From CACPJA01 sp964629335 (GTDB taxonomy: Bacteria > Pseudomonadota > Gammaproteobacteria > Steroidobacterales > UBA11654): DNA of 64,000 bases. This document shows positions 1 to 8,112 of this stretch, one piece after another. Every line of letters begins with the position of its first letter. Position 1 is the stretch's first letter. A program made the position numbers and the translations under genes. Where the stretch lies: NCBI GenBank assembly GCA_964629335.1, contig CAZVRH010000001.1:1-64000 (forward strand), given 5' to 3'. Under the pieces are notes generated by a model. The model had not been told where the DNA came from, made no database searches, and saw nothing but the letters and a program-made list of their open reading frames with translations.

Positions 1-317
1 TGCTGGCAGACAGTGTGACAGAACTTTGGGCATCCAGATTGATGCTTTATGAAACAGCCGAAGCACATGATCGAGGTGATGACATGAAAGCACTGCATTA
101 TCGATGCTCGGCAGTGAAACTTTTTGCCTCGGAAATGGCCAATAAAGTTGCAGATCGAGTAGTTCAGATATTCGGCGGTCGCGGCTATATGAGGGAATTT
201 GCGGCTGAGCGATTCTATCGTGAATTACGCGTCGACCGAATCTGGGAAGGAACATCAGAAATACAACGACTGATTCTTGCACGTGGGTTATTAAAAAAAG
301 GCTTAAAAGACCTCTAA
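1..317 (+). CDS. Acyl-CoA dehydrogenase, C-terminal part (5' end outside window)
   Basis: This is the last ~105 codons of an acyl-CoA dehydrogenase. The frame is open to the left edge, so a GTG at 15 is internal and not the start. The C-terminal helical domain is recognisable: QIFGGRGYM, then RFYRELRVDRIWEGTSEIQ, where the Glu of WEGTSEIQ sits at the position of the catalytic base in the medium-chain family. The family performs FAD-dependent alpha,beta-dehydrogenation of acyl-CoA thioesters in the cytosol. Chain length and substrate cannot be read from this fragment. The next gene starts 13 nt downstream on the same strand, so co-transcription is likely. Confidence 0.93.
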   Translation, partial: LADSVTELWASRLMLYETAEAHDRGDDMKALHYRCSAVKLFASEMANKVADRVVQIFGGRGYMREFAAERFYRELRVDRIWEGTSEIQRLILARGLLKKGLKDL

Positions 318-330
318 TCGGGAGCATTCA

Positions 331-1212
331 TTGAGCAACAAACCCTCCTTTGTTGACTGGATCTATATTATTGGATTATCCGCCGTTTGGGGTAGCTCCT
401 TTGTATTTATAAAATTAACTACTCCGGTGTTGGGTTCTGTTGGGTTAGTCTTTCTTCGAATATTGATTGCTTCTATAGTCCTTGGCCTATTATTTATTAA
501 TAGAAAGGACTGGCCATTTGTTAAAAATAATATCGTGCCCATATTAATTATTGGCGCAACCAATATAACTATACCCTTCTATCTATTCACCTACTCGTCA
601 CTGAAAATTAGTGCTGGATCAATGGCGGTCATAAACGGTAGCACGCCTCTCTTCGCATTATTATTCTCTTTTATGTTCCTCCAATTTAAATTTAAGTTTA
701 CGCAACTGCTCGGTATCATCATGGGATTGATCGGTTTGGTAGTATTTGTTGGGCTCGAATCGCTAGAGTTTGAGCTCACAGCCAACTTTGCAGCCATTAT
801 GGGTTCCATGATGTATGGAATTTCTATGGTGTATATGTACAAACTCAACTTTGAAAACGTGAAATTAATAGCCGCAGTCAGTATGCTTGGCGCCACATTC
901 CTGATCAGCCCATTCTTGGCATTAGAACCCTTGACTTTAGAGGGGCTTAATTTATACGTCATACTAAGCACTCTGTTCCTCGCCATAATCGCCACTGGCT
1001 TAGCTTATATACCTTATTACACCCTAATTAAGAATGTAGGTCCTGTCAGCACATCAATTATTGCGATGCTGGTTCCGGTCTTCGGAATGTTCTGGGCTTA
1101 TCTTATACTCGGCGAAATAATAACATTGACTAAGCTTTCAGGGTGTTTCTTAATAATCTTAGGAGTACTTATGACCAATTTAAGTGGCAGTGAACGCTTA
1201 AAAGAATCTTAA
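331..1212 (+). CDS. EamA/DMT-family permease
   Basis: This 293-aa, very hydrophobic protein has the drug/metabolite transporter layout of about ten membrane segments in two EamA repeats. The early AVWGSSFVFIK motif and the second-repeat stretch GPVSTSIIAMLVPVFGMFWAYLILGE are typical of EamA proteins. It acts in the inner membrane, probably as an exporter of a small metabolite; the substrate is unknown. The start is a TTG at 331, preceded at a suitable distance by GGGAG (about 320-324). It sits 13 nt after the acyl-CoA dehydrogenase end, which suggests one transcript. The family assignment is firm and the function is not. Confidence 0.88.
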   Translation: MSNKPSFVDWIYIIGLSAVWGSSFVFIKLTTPVLGSVGLVFLRILIASIVLGLLFINRKDWPFVKNNIVPILIIGATNITIPFYLFTYSSLKISAGSMAVINGSTPLFALLFSFMFLQFKFKFTQLLGIIMGLIGLVVFVGLESLEFELTANFAAIMGSMMYGISMVYMYKLNFENVKLIAAVSMLGATFLISPFLALEPLTLEGLNLYVILSTLFLAIIATGLAYIPYYTLIKNVGPVSTSIIAMLVPVFGMFWAYLILGEIITLTKLSGCFLIILGVLMTNLSGSERLKES

Positions 1213-1223
1213 TAACAATTCAA

Positions 1224-1236
1224 TATAATCTATAAT
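1224..1236 (+). promoter_or_regulatory. Tandem TATAAT -10-like boxes upstream of potF
   Basis: Two exact TATAAT hexamers lie at 1224-1229 and 1231-1236, in the 38-nt gap before potF. No good -35 hexamer sits 16-18 nt upstream of either. In an AT-rich genome this is only suggestive of a sigma-70 start for the pot operon. Confidence 0.28.
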
Positions 1237-1250
1237 CTTAGATCTAAATA

Positions 1251-2345
1251 ATGATGAATCAGCTAAAATTAATATTGTTAATAATCGTCCTTGTACCACA
1301 GAGTGTCCTCTCTGAAGGTGTAGTCAATTTCTATAATTGGTCTGATTACATTGGTGAAAACACCATTGAGAATTTTCAAAAAGAATACGGTATAAAAGTC
1401 AATTACGATACATACGAATCCTCCGAAATTGTCGAGGCAAAGCTCTTAAGTGGGAATTCAGGGTACGATCTGGTTATGCATTCAGCCATGTACTCCAAAA
1501 GATTAATACCAATTGGGATTTTCCATCAGATCGACAAATCAAAGATCAAAAATTATGACTTGATTGATCCAGAACTTTTGAAAATGCTGAGCAAATTTGA
1601 TCCTGGTAATTCAATGATGATCCCTTATAGCTATGGTTCCACTGGAATTGCCTACAATGAAGATATGATTCTTGAAAGGCTCCCTAACCCCCCTATTGGT
1701 AGCGGCGCCATGCTCTTTGACCCTGAGGTCGTTGCTCACTTTGCAGATTGTGGAATTAGTGTTCTCGATTCGCCCACTGATGTGGTACCGACAGCTCTTA
1801 TGTATTTAGGTTATCCAGATAGTTCAATAGACCGAGAAGAACTGAGAAAAGCTGAAGATTTATTGCTGGGAATCAGGCCCTATATAAAAAAATTTACTTC
1901 CTCCACATTCCTCAATGATCTACCAAACGGAGACTTGTGTATGTCTCAAAGTTGGGCGGGAGACTATGCCACAGCGAAAATGAGGGCTGAGGAAGCTGGA
2001 AAAGACATCAACCTTAAATACTTCGTGCCTACCGAAGGCAGTCTATTGTGGGTGGACATCATGCTTATTCCAAAAGACGCGCCAAACCTAGAGAACGCCT
2101 ATTTGTTGATGGATTATTTGTCCAGACCAAAAGTGAGTGCCAATTTTGTCAATCTGACACACTACGCTAGCCCTATTCCAGCTGCCGATGAATTTCTCAA
2201 AGATGGCCTCAGAGAAGATTCGGCGGTATATCCTACACCCGAAATCATGGATCGCTTATCACTTACACCAGTTGATCCGCCAAAGTACAATAGAATGAAG
2301 ACCCGAATATTTACTAGATTCAAAACTGGACAAAAAAGAGAATAA
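1251..2345 (+). CDS. potF: Polyamine (putrescine-type) periplasmic binding protein
   Basis: This is a 364-aa solute-binding protein of the PotD/PotF family, with an N-terminal signal peptide of about 21 residues ending near VLSEG. It delivers a polyamine, by homology probably putrescine, to the PotGHI permease in the periplasm. PotF-like features are YNWSDYIGENTIENF near the N-terminus, the hinge-side SYGSTGIAYNEDM, the SWAGDY segment and the WVDIMLIPKDAPN segment, which carry the Trp and Asp residues contacting the amines in this family. Length matches E. coli PotF. Two adjacent ATGs (1251, 1254) could start it, and no strong Shine-Dalgarno is visible. It is the first gene of potFGHI, with potG 15 nt downstream. 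Confidence 0.93.
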   Translation: MMNQLKLILLIIVLVPQSVLSEGVVNFYNWSDYIGENTIENFQKEYGIKVNYDTYESSEIVEAKLLSGNSGYDLVMHSAMYSKRLIPIGIFHQIDKSKIKNYDLIDPELLKMLSKFDPGNSMMIPYSYGSTGIAYNEDMILERLPNPPIGSGAMLFDPEVVAHFADCGISVLDSPTDVVPTALMYLGYPDSSIDREELRKAEDLLLGIRPYIKKFTSSTFLNDLPNGDLCMSQSWAGDYATAKMRAEEAGKDINLKYFVPTEGSLLWVDIMLIPKDAPNLENAYLLMDYLSRPKVSANFVNLTHYASPIPAADEFLKDGLREDSAVYPTPEIMDRLSLTPVDPPKYNRMKTRIFTRFKTGQKRE

Positions 2346-2360
2346 TAAACGAGGCATAAG

Positions 2361-3461
2361 ATGGTTGACAACGAACAGGCTTTTATTCAAATACGAGGAA
2401 TCAGTAAGCATTTTGGTGATGTTATCGCTGTTGACAATGTGGATCTTGATATCAAGAAAGGAGAACTCTTCTCAATTCTGGGGGCTTCAGGCTCAGGCAA
2501 AACCACCTTGCTGAGAATGATGGCAGGATTAGAAATTCCAACAGACGGTAAGATTTTTATTGACGGGATCGACATGACCCATGTCCCACCCTACAAACGT
2601 CCTGTGAATATAATGTTCCAAAGCTACGCTCTGTTTCCCCATATGACAGTCTTTGACAATATCGCCTATGGATTAAGAAAAGATGGCGTAACCAAAGAAA
2701 TTATTAATGAAAAAGTTAATAAAATGTTGGCTCTGGTCAAGCTCTCAGATTATGGAAACAGGAAGCCCAACCAGTTATCAGGGGGACAGTCCCAGAGGGT
2801 TGCTCTTGCAAGATCATTAATCAAAGAACCGAAAGTGTTACTTCTCGATGAACCTCTGGCTGCTTTGGACAAAAAATTAAGACAAAGCACTCAATTTGAA
2901 CTCATGGACATCCAAGATGAGCTTGGTGTCACATTCATCATCGTTACCCACGATCAAGAAGAGGCAATGACACTTTCTGATCGAATAGCTGTTATGGAAG
3001 AAGGCCAATTTGTACAAATTGGAACACCCAATTCAATCTATGAGCATCCTAGCAGTAGTTTTGTCGCAGAATTTATTGGAAACATTAACATGTTTAACGC
3101 TCAGATCATCCACTCTGATCAGCAAGCCTTGTCCATAACTTGCAAAGCATTAGGAGGAGAGATTGTGATTGAGAATCCCAATCAAATATTTCATTCAACA
3201 GACCTCTCTGTCGCATTAAGACCCGAGAAAGTCGTCATTGATAAAGAACAACCGAGTAATCAAAATACACACTATGTAACCGGAGTTGTCGAGGACTTTG
3301 GATATTTTGGAAACCTCTCAATATTCCGAGTCAGAACCTCTAATGGAGACGTCATCCAAGTCAGCAAACAAAATAGAGTTAGATCAGAGGACACCATCAC
3401 ATGGGAAGATCGAGTGTATCTAACTTGGGAGTCAGAGAGTTTAATTCTATTGGATAAATAG
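2361..3461 (+). CDS. potG: Polyamine ABC transporter ATP-binding subunit
   Basis: This 366-aa ABC ATPase has Walker A GASGSGKT (residues 41-48), the Q-loop MFQSYALFPHM, the signature LSGGQSQRVALARS, Walker B LLLDEP and the switch His in VTHDQEE. A C-terminal TOBE-type regulatory domain follows, as in PotA and PotG. It energises polyamine uptake at the cytoplasmic face. The stop codon shares one base with the GTG start of potH, indicating translational coupling. PotA and PotG cannot be separated by sequence alone; the symbol follows the PotF-like binding protein upstream. Confidence 0.94.
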   Translation: MVDNEQAFIQIRGISKHFGDVIAVDNVDLDIKKGELFSILGASGSGKTTLLRMMAGLEIPTDGKIFIDGIDMTHVPPYKRPVNIMFQSYALFPHMTVFDNIAYGLRKDGVTKEIINEKVNKMLALVKLSDYGNRKPNQLSGGQSQRVALARSLIKEPKVLLLDEPLAALDKKLRQSTQFELMDIQDELGVTFIIVTHDQEEAMTLSDRIAVMEEGQFVQIGTPNSIYEHPSSSFVAEFIGNINMFNAQIIHSDQQALSITCKALGGEIVIENPNQIFHSTDLSVALRPEKVVIDKEQPSNQNTHYVTGVVEDFGYFGNLSIFRVRTSNGDVIQVSKQNRVRSEDTITWEDRVYLTWESESLILLDK

Positions 3462-4384
3462 TGTCTGGATTACTTATAAATGTAGATAATTCATTCAGAG
3501 AAAGGCTCTGGAAAAATCTAATTATTGCCATACCGTATCTTTGGCTTCTATTGTTCTTCTTAGCACCTTTCCTTATCGTTCTAAAAATTAGCCTAGCTGA
3601 CCCAATTGTGGCTCAACCGCCCTTCACGCCTTTGTTTCAAGAGAGCAAAGATGGGTCGATGTCGATTTATACCACCTTCGATAATTACCTCTATTTATTT
3701 CAAGACTCTCTTTATCTTGTGACTTATCTGAGTTCTGTAAAATTGGCCTTCATTTCTACTGTGCTCGCATTGCTAATTGGCTACCCGATCGCCTATGGAA
3801 TTGCCAGATCACCACAGCCTACAAGAAATATTCTACTCTTACTGGTGGTCATCCCCTTCTGGATTTCATTTCTACTCCGAGTTTATGCCTGGATGGGAAT
3901 TTTAAAAACAAAAGGGTTACTCAATGGTTTTTTACTCTGGATAGGCATTATTGATCAGCCCCTAGAGCTTCTTTACACAGACATCGCAGTTTACATTGGC
4001 ATGATCTATTCATATTTACCCTTCATGATTCTCCCGCTGTATGCGAACCTCGAAAAATTGGATATCAGATTATTGGAGGCTGCATCAGATTTGGGAGCCA
4101 GAAGGTGGGAAGTATTTAAGGATGTCACTCTTCCGCTCTCATTACCTGGGATTATAGCTGGGTGCTGCCTGATGTTCATACCCGCCATTGGTGAATACGT
4201 CATACCTGCCCTCTTAGGTGGTGCTGACACTTTGATGATTGGCAGAGTTTTGTTTGATGAGTTCTTCTTGAACAGAGACTGGCCGGTCGCTTCTGCAGTC
4301 GCCATCGTTCTAGTTTTGCTGTTGGTGTTACCAATAGTTTACTTTCAAAAAAGACAAAATCAGGAACTTTGGAGTGAGTCATGA
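3461..4384 (+). CDS. potH: Polyamine ABC transporter permease (PotB/PotH type)
   Basis: This 307-aa inner-membrane permease has about six membrane segments and the cytoplasmic EAA loop LLEAASDLGARRWEVFKDVTLPLSLPGI, which docks on the ATPase. The GEYVIPALLGG segment is typical of PotB/PotH. It forms the translocation channel with PotI. It starts at GTG 3461, overlapping the potG stop by one base, and its own stop overlaps the potI start in an ATGA, so translation of the three genes is probably coupled. Confidence 0.93.
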   Translation: MSGLLINVDNSFRERLWKNLIIAIPYLWLLLFFLAPFLIVLKISLADPIVAQPPFTPLFQESKDGSMSIYTTFDNYLYLFQDSLYLVTYLSSVKLAFISTVLALLIGYPIAYGIARSPQPTRNILLLLVVIPFWISFLLRVYAWMGILKTKGLLNGFLLWIGIIDQPLELLYTDIAVYIGMIYSYLPFMILPLYANLEKLDIRLLEAASDLGARRWEVFKDVTLPLSLPGIIAGCCLMFIPAIGEYVIPALLGGADTLMIGRVLFDEFFLNRDWPVASAVAIVLVLLLVLPIVYFQKRQNQELWSES

Positions 4385-5193
4385 CCCAAAGATCTACCTT
4401 CATATTCTCGATGTTATGTTTTGGCTTTGCCTTTCTTTATATCCCAATTATTTTGGTCATTATCTACTCGTTTAATGACTCAAAACTAGTGACAGTTTGG
4501 GGTGGCTGGTCAATCAGATGGTATATAGAATTGTTTAATAATGAGAATATTCTCAACGCAGCTTTGTTAAGCTTTAGAATCGCAGCTATCACAGCAACTT
4601 GCGCCACTATTTTTGGAACGATGGCAGGTTTGATTTTAGCAAGATTAAGGCAGTTTAGAGGACGGATGCTATTCACAGGTATGATTGCTTCTCCGCTGGT
4701 GATGCCAGAAGTAATCACTGGTCTCTCACTGTTGCTGCTGTTTGTCAGTCTTCAAAATCTTATTGGTTGGCCTAGTCAAAGAGGAATGAACACAATCACG
4801 ATTGCTCATATTACCTTCTCGATGGCTTACGTTGCTGTAATCATACAATCCCGGTTAACTGAAATTAATGAATCATTGGAAGAAGCTGCAATGGATCTTG
4901 GAGCAAGGCCTGCTAGAGTAATTTGGGACATTACTCTGCCAATTATTTTACCTGCTATGATTTCAGGTTGGTTATTAGCCTTCACTCTTTCTCTTGATGA
5001 TCTGGTCATCTCAAGCTTTGTATCTGGACCGGGTGCCACGACTCTACCCATGCTGATTTTTTCTAAAGTTAGGCTAGGTGTATCACCTGATATCAATGCT
5101 CTCGCTACCATATTAATCCTTTTGGTGACAATTGGAGTTAGCATGGCAGGCTGGATAATTCATCGTCAAAAACGACTGAAGCCTACATCCTGA
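4381..5193 (+). CDS. potI: Polyamine ABC transporter permease (PotC/PotI type)
   Basis: This 270-aa permease is the second channel subunit of the importer. It shows about six membrane segments, the segment SFNDSKLVTVWGGWS after the first of them, and the EAA loop EEAAMDLGARPARVIWDITLPIILP. FTLSLDDLVISSFVSGPGATTLPM is characteristic of PotC/PotI. It begins inside the ATGA overlap with potH and is the last gene of potFGHI. The TPR-sulfotransferase gene starts 22 nt later; whether it shares the transcript is open. Confidence 0.93.
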   Translation: MTQRSTFIFSMLCFGFAFLYIPIILVIIYSFNDSKLVTVWGGWSIRWYIELFNNENILNAALLSFRIAAITATCATIFGTMAGLILARLRQFRGRMLFTGMIASPLVMPEVITGLSLLLLFVSLQNLIGWPSQRGMNTITIAHITFSMAYVAVIIQSRLTEINESLEEAAMDLGARPARVIWDITLPIILPAMISGWLLAFTLSLDDLVISSFVSGPGATTLPMLIFSKVRLGVSPDINALATILILLVTIGVSMAGWIIHRQKRLKPTS

Positions 5194-5215
5194 CCAATCT
5201 TAATTTAATTTTATT

Positions 5216-7222
5216 ATGGCCAAAGACGATATTTCAGCATTAAAAGCTTCATTCGAGAGAGCATTGGCATTTCTGAATGCAGGGGACGCGAAAATGGCTG
5301 AGAAGATTTGTCGATCCTCATTGAATGAAATTTCAAGCGGTGACCCAAATCTCCAAGTATTGTTATGTGTTTGCCTTGTCCGTCAAGGACGCTCCGGAGC
5401 TGCTGTCAAAAGATTAAAGCATACCCTTAGGATGTTTCCTGATTTTCCTCAAGCACATGAGGAATTAGGCAATGCCCTCTTAGCTCAGAATAATCCAGAC
5501 AAAGCTATTGAGTCTTTTAGAAAAGCAATAGAATTGAATCCTGAGAACCCCAGTGCGTTGATAAAGTTAGGAAAAATATACTCAGCTCTGGGTAGAAAAG
5601 AAGAAGCTGAAGAATCTTACAAAGCAGCTTTAGCCCTGGATCCCGTTCAAGAACAATTGGCAACTGCCACTCAATTATTTTCTAGAGGCAACGTAGAGGA
5701 AGCAGAAACATTATGCCGAGAGGTACTAAAGAAAAAACCAGATGATGTGAATGGACTTGTTCTACTGGCTTCCATTGCATCAAAGATGGAACAAAAGGAG
5801 GACGCCATCGTTCTTTTAGAAAGGACTGTGGAGATCAAACCCAAATTTGCTAGGGCTTGGGCTGATCTAGCTGAATCCTACTCAGAAATAGAGGATTACG
5901 GGAAAGCACTGGACGCTGTTCAGCGAGTTATACAATTACAGCCAGAATTACCCTTTGGGTTTATGATTAGAGGCAGCATTCTGGGAAAAATGTCTGACCA
6001 TGAAGGCGCCATCAAATCCTATGAAGATGCACTCAAAATTGAACCTGACCATATGGGAAGTAATATGGGTCTTGGCAATGTCTTAAAAACTGTCGGTCGT
6101 TACGAAGAATCTGTAGATGCTTACAAAAAATGTATCAAGGTTCAGCCATTGTTTGCAGAAGCCTATTGGAGTCTTGCCAACCTGAAAACATACACTTTTG
6201 AAAAATCTGAAATTAAAGAGATGGAAGTACACGTAAAAAATGATCAAATGCCCATTGGCAATAAAGCCTTCTTTCATATTGCTTTGGCGAATGCTAAAGA
6301 AAAAGAAAGAAATTATGAGGAAGCATGGTTTCATTTTAAAACAGGCAATGACCTCAGAAGACAAGAAGAAGTCTACGACTCTGTTCAAACCCAAGTGACC
6401 CATGATCAACTCATTGAAGTTTTTAACGAAGAACTGATTAAGACAACAAAAGGCAAGGGCTGCCTAAGTAAAGCACCAATTTTTATTCTTGGCCTTCCTA
6501 GATCGGGTTCAACACTTATAGAACAAATATTAGCAAGTCATTCTCAAGTTGAAGGCACTAAAGAGTTACCAGATTTATCGTTACTTGCTAGAAAATTAAC
6601 AAAATCTAGGCCTCAAGGAATTAAATACCCTCATGCCGTGAAAGATATGACAGATGAAGAGTTAGTCGAATACGGTGAAGATTATTTGACCACAACAAAA
6701 AGATACCGAACCGACAGGCCGTATTTTATCGATAAAATGCCAAATAACTTTGCAAACATCGGTTTTCTTAAAATGATCTTACCTAATGCTAAGGTGATTA
6801 ATGCACAGCGTAATCCGCTTGATAGCTGTATAAGTTCATATAAGCAACTCTTCTATAAGGGTCAGTCATGGAGCTATGACTTATTTGAAATTGCCGAGTA
6901 TTACCTTGAATATCAAAGAATGATGGACCACTGGCATAAATTATTTCCTGGTGAAATCCTTGATTTAAAGTATGAAGATCTTATCAGTAATCAGAAGTCA
7001 GAAACTGAAAATCTTCTCGAATATTGTGGATTAAACTGGGAAGAAGAATGTCTGAAATTCTATGAAACACAGCGATCAATCAATACTGCCAGTTCGGAAC
7101 AAGTCAGACAGCCTTTATACAAAGGTGCCATGAACGCTTGGAAGAACTATGAAGGTCAAATCAACCCACTCATTGAAACCCTAGAACCAGTCTTATATCC
7201 CGAAGATTTGAAGCAGACCTAA
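5216..7222 (+). CDS. TPR-repeat protein fused to a sulfotransferase-like domain
   Basis: This is a 668-aa two-part protein. Residues ~1-390 are tandem tetratricopeptide repeats, with clear helices such as AHEELGNALLAQNNPDKAIESF and AWADLAESYSEIEDYGKALDAV. From ~420 a PAPS-dependent sulfotransferase fold follows: the 5'-phosphosulfate loop GLPRSGSTLIEQ (about 425-436) and a 3'-phosphate-binding-like segment NAQRNPLDSCISSYK. Families with this architecture are common in marine proteobacteria and resemble tyrosylprotein sulfotransferases, but their substrates are mostly unknown. No signal peptide is seen, so a cytosolic location is likely. It overlaps the convergent hydroxylase-like gene by 4 nt at the stop codons. 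Confidence 0.88.
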   Translation: MAKDDISALKASFERALAFLNAGDAKMAEKICRSSLNEISSGDPNLQVLLCVCLVRQGRSGAAVKRLKHTLRMFPDFPQAHEELGNALLAQNNPDKAIESFRKAIELNPENPSALIKLGKIYSALGRKEEAEESYKAALALDPVQEQLATATQLFSRGNVEEAETLCREVLKKKPDDVNGLVLLASIASKMEQKEDAIVLLERTVEIKPKFARAWADLAESYSEIEDYGKALDAVQRVIQLQPELPFGFMIRGSILGKMSDHEGAIKSYEDALKIEPDHMGSNMGLGNVLKTVGRYEESVDAYKKCIKVQPLFAEAYWSLANLKTYTFEKSEIKEMEVHVKNDQMPIGNKAFFHIALANAKEKERNYEEAWFHFKTGNDLRRQEEVYDSVQTQVTHDQLIEVFNEELIKTTKGKGCLSKAPIFILGLPRSGSTLIEQILASHSQVEGTKELPDLSLLARKLTKSRPQGIKYPHAVKDMTDEELVEYGEDYLTTTKRYRTDRPYFIDKMPNNFANIGFLKMILPNAKVINAQRNPLDSCISSYKQLFYKGQSWSYDLFEIAEYYLEYQRMMDHWHKLFPGEILDLKYEDLISNQKSETENLLEYCGLNWEEECLKFYETQRSINTASSEQVRQPLYKGAMNAWKNYEGQINPLIETLEPVLYPEDLKQT

Positions 7223-7785
7223 TTGAGGGTTTTTGCCTTGGACCTGATATCCGGTGGCATGTAGTCAAAAATAAAGGTTATACGATCCTCTTTGCCTCGA
7301 TTCATCACACTGTGTGTTGACTGATTATTTACCTCGTAAACTTTTCCTAATTCCAGATGGAAAGGTCGGCCTGCAATTGTAAATCGAACATTGTCATTCG
7401 TGGTTATTGGAATATGAATCCGATGTGCAATGTGAAATGAAGGGTGCTTATCCACATGAGGTGTTATTCTCTCACCGGCAAAGAGTTTTGCTGCCATAGC
7501 CCTTATAATAGTGCCTCCTGGCTCATAATGTTTTTTGATCACTTCATCCATTAGAGGGACTGCTAAATCGGCCATATGATCCCATCCTTGTTCTTTTGAA
7601 ATATTAATCTCTGGCCAACCATCGCAAAAAATCATGACCAATGAACTTGTCTTTTTATGAACATCAAACATTTCCTGTCTACTAAGGTTTTGATTCCAGG
7701 CGACCTCGTCAAGTGAAAGAATACGGTCTCTCAAGGGAATGTAATCAATCTCACCTAGTTCTTTTAAAGGTTCTCCAATGTTCAT
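7219..7785 (-). CDS. Aspartyl/asparaginyl beta-hydroxylase-like 2OG-Fe(II) oxygenase
   Basis: This 188-aa cupin-fold protein has an HxD iron-binding pair (H110, D112 in ITPHVDKHPSFH), a distal His (H158 in STHSVMNRG) and an Arg (R168 in DRITFIFDY) placed to bind 2-oxoglutarate. That pattern fits the Asp/Asn beta-hydroxylase family, which hydroxylates protein side chains or small substrates using O2 and 2-oxoglutarate. It is cytosolic, with no leader. The stop codon overlaps that of the convergent TPR-sulfotransferase; both resemble protein-modifying enzymes, so a shared target is possible but only an inference. Confidence 0.82.
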   Translation of the reverse strand: MNIGEPLKELGEIDYIPLRDRILSLDEVAWNQNLSRQEMFDVHKKTSSLVMIFCDGWPEINISKEQGWDHMADLAVPLMDEVIKKHYEPGGTIIRAMAAKLFAGERITPHVDKHPSFHIAHRIHIPITTNDNVRFTIAGRPFHLELGKVYEVNNQSTHSVMNRGKEDRITFIFDYMPPDIRSKAKTLN

Positions 7786-8112
7786 GTTTATGCCTTTTTA
7801 CTCTTGTTTGGGGTCATTTTACTCAAATCTATTTCCAATGCAAAAAACTCATGTCGTTTAATCGTTCAACTAATCTTATTTTGCCTTTAAAATCAATATC
7901 TTATTACCTTTATATTATTAAACACTTTGGTTTTGAAGTTATTGTTATGAATTTATCAAAAAGATGTAGTAAAAAAACAAAACTATTAATACTTGTATTA
8001 CCTTCATTATATTATAGAATCGTACTTGATATGACTCTAGGGGCTACAACTCATTGAGTCGTATCGAGTGTATTTTATAAAAAAATAAAATTTTAACTAG
8101 GGGTTAAATATC
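7786..8112. other. 327-nt noncoding leader region upstream of the TonB receptor
   Basis: This is the longest gene-free stretch in the window and is strongly AT-rich after ~7860. It lies between the divergent hydroxylase-like gene and the TonB receptor. An open frame at 7713-8057 runs through it, but it overlaps the hydroxylase start and is low-complexity, so I do not call it a gene. It contains the conserved hairpin element at 8022-8084 and the receptor's ribosome binding site (AGGGG 8099-8103). I could not assign a convincing -35/-10 pair. Confidence 0.6.
8022..8084 (+). promoter_or_regulatory. Conserved hairpin element, copy A, upstream of the TonB receptor
   Basis: Positions 8022-8037 can pair with 8056-8071 over 16 bp (12 Watson-Crick, 4 G-U in RNA), leaving an 18-nt loop at 8038-8055. 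The core TAGGGGCTACAACTCAT (8038-8054) recurs at 56342-56359 with one inserted base and one substitution. A TATTTT..TAAAAA tract (8071-8083) follows in both copies. Inside copy A a perfect dyad, ACTCA-T-TGAGT (8049-8059), competes with the long stem. It could be a 5' leader RNA or a DNA operator/promoter class. The sequence recurrence is direct observation; the function is unknown. Confidence 0.55.

Noticed and set aside
591..995. 134-aa open frame opposite the EamA permease
   Set aside because: Antisense shadow of a hydrophobic gene; no start signal and no recognisable family.
7713..8057. 114-aa open frame on + strand before the TonB receptor
   Set aside because: It begins inside the oppositely oriented hydroxylase-like gene, then runs through AT-rich low-complexity DNA and the hairpin element; no ribosome site or recognisable domain.
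8038..8060. Resemblance of element A to the 5' half of tRNA-Ala (GGGGCTA..ACTCA..)
   Set aside because: No matching 3' acceptor strand, anticodon arm or T-arm follows in copy A or copy B; the likeness is limited to about 13 bases.
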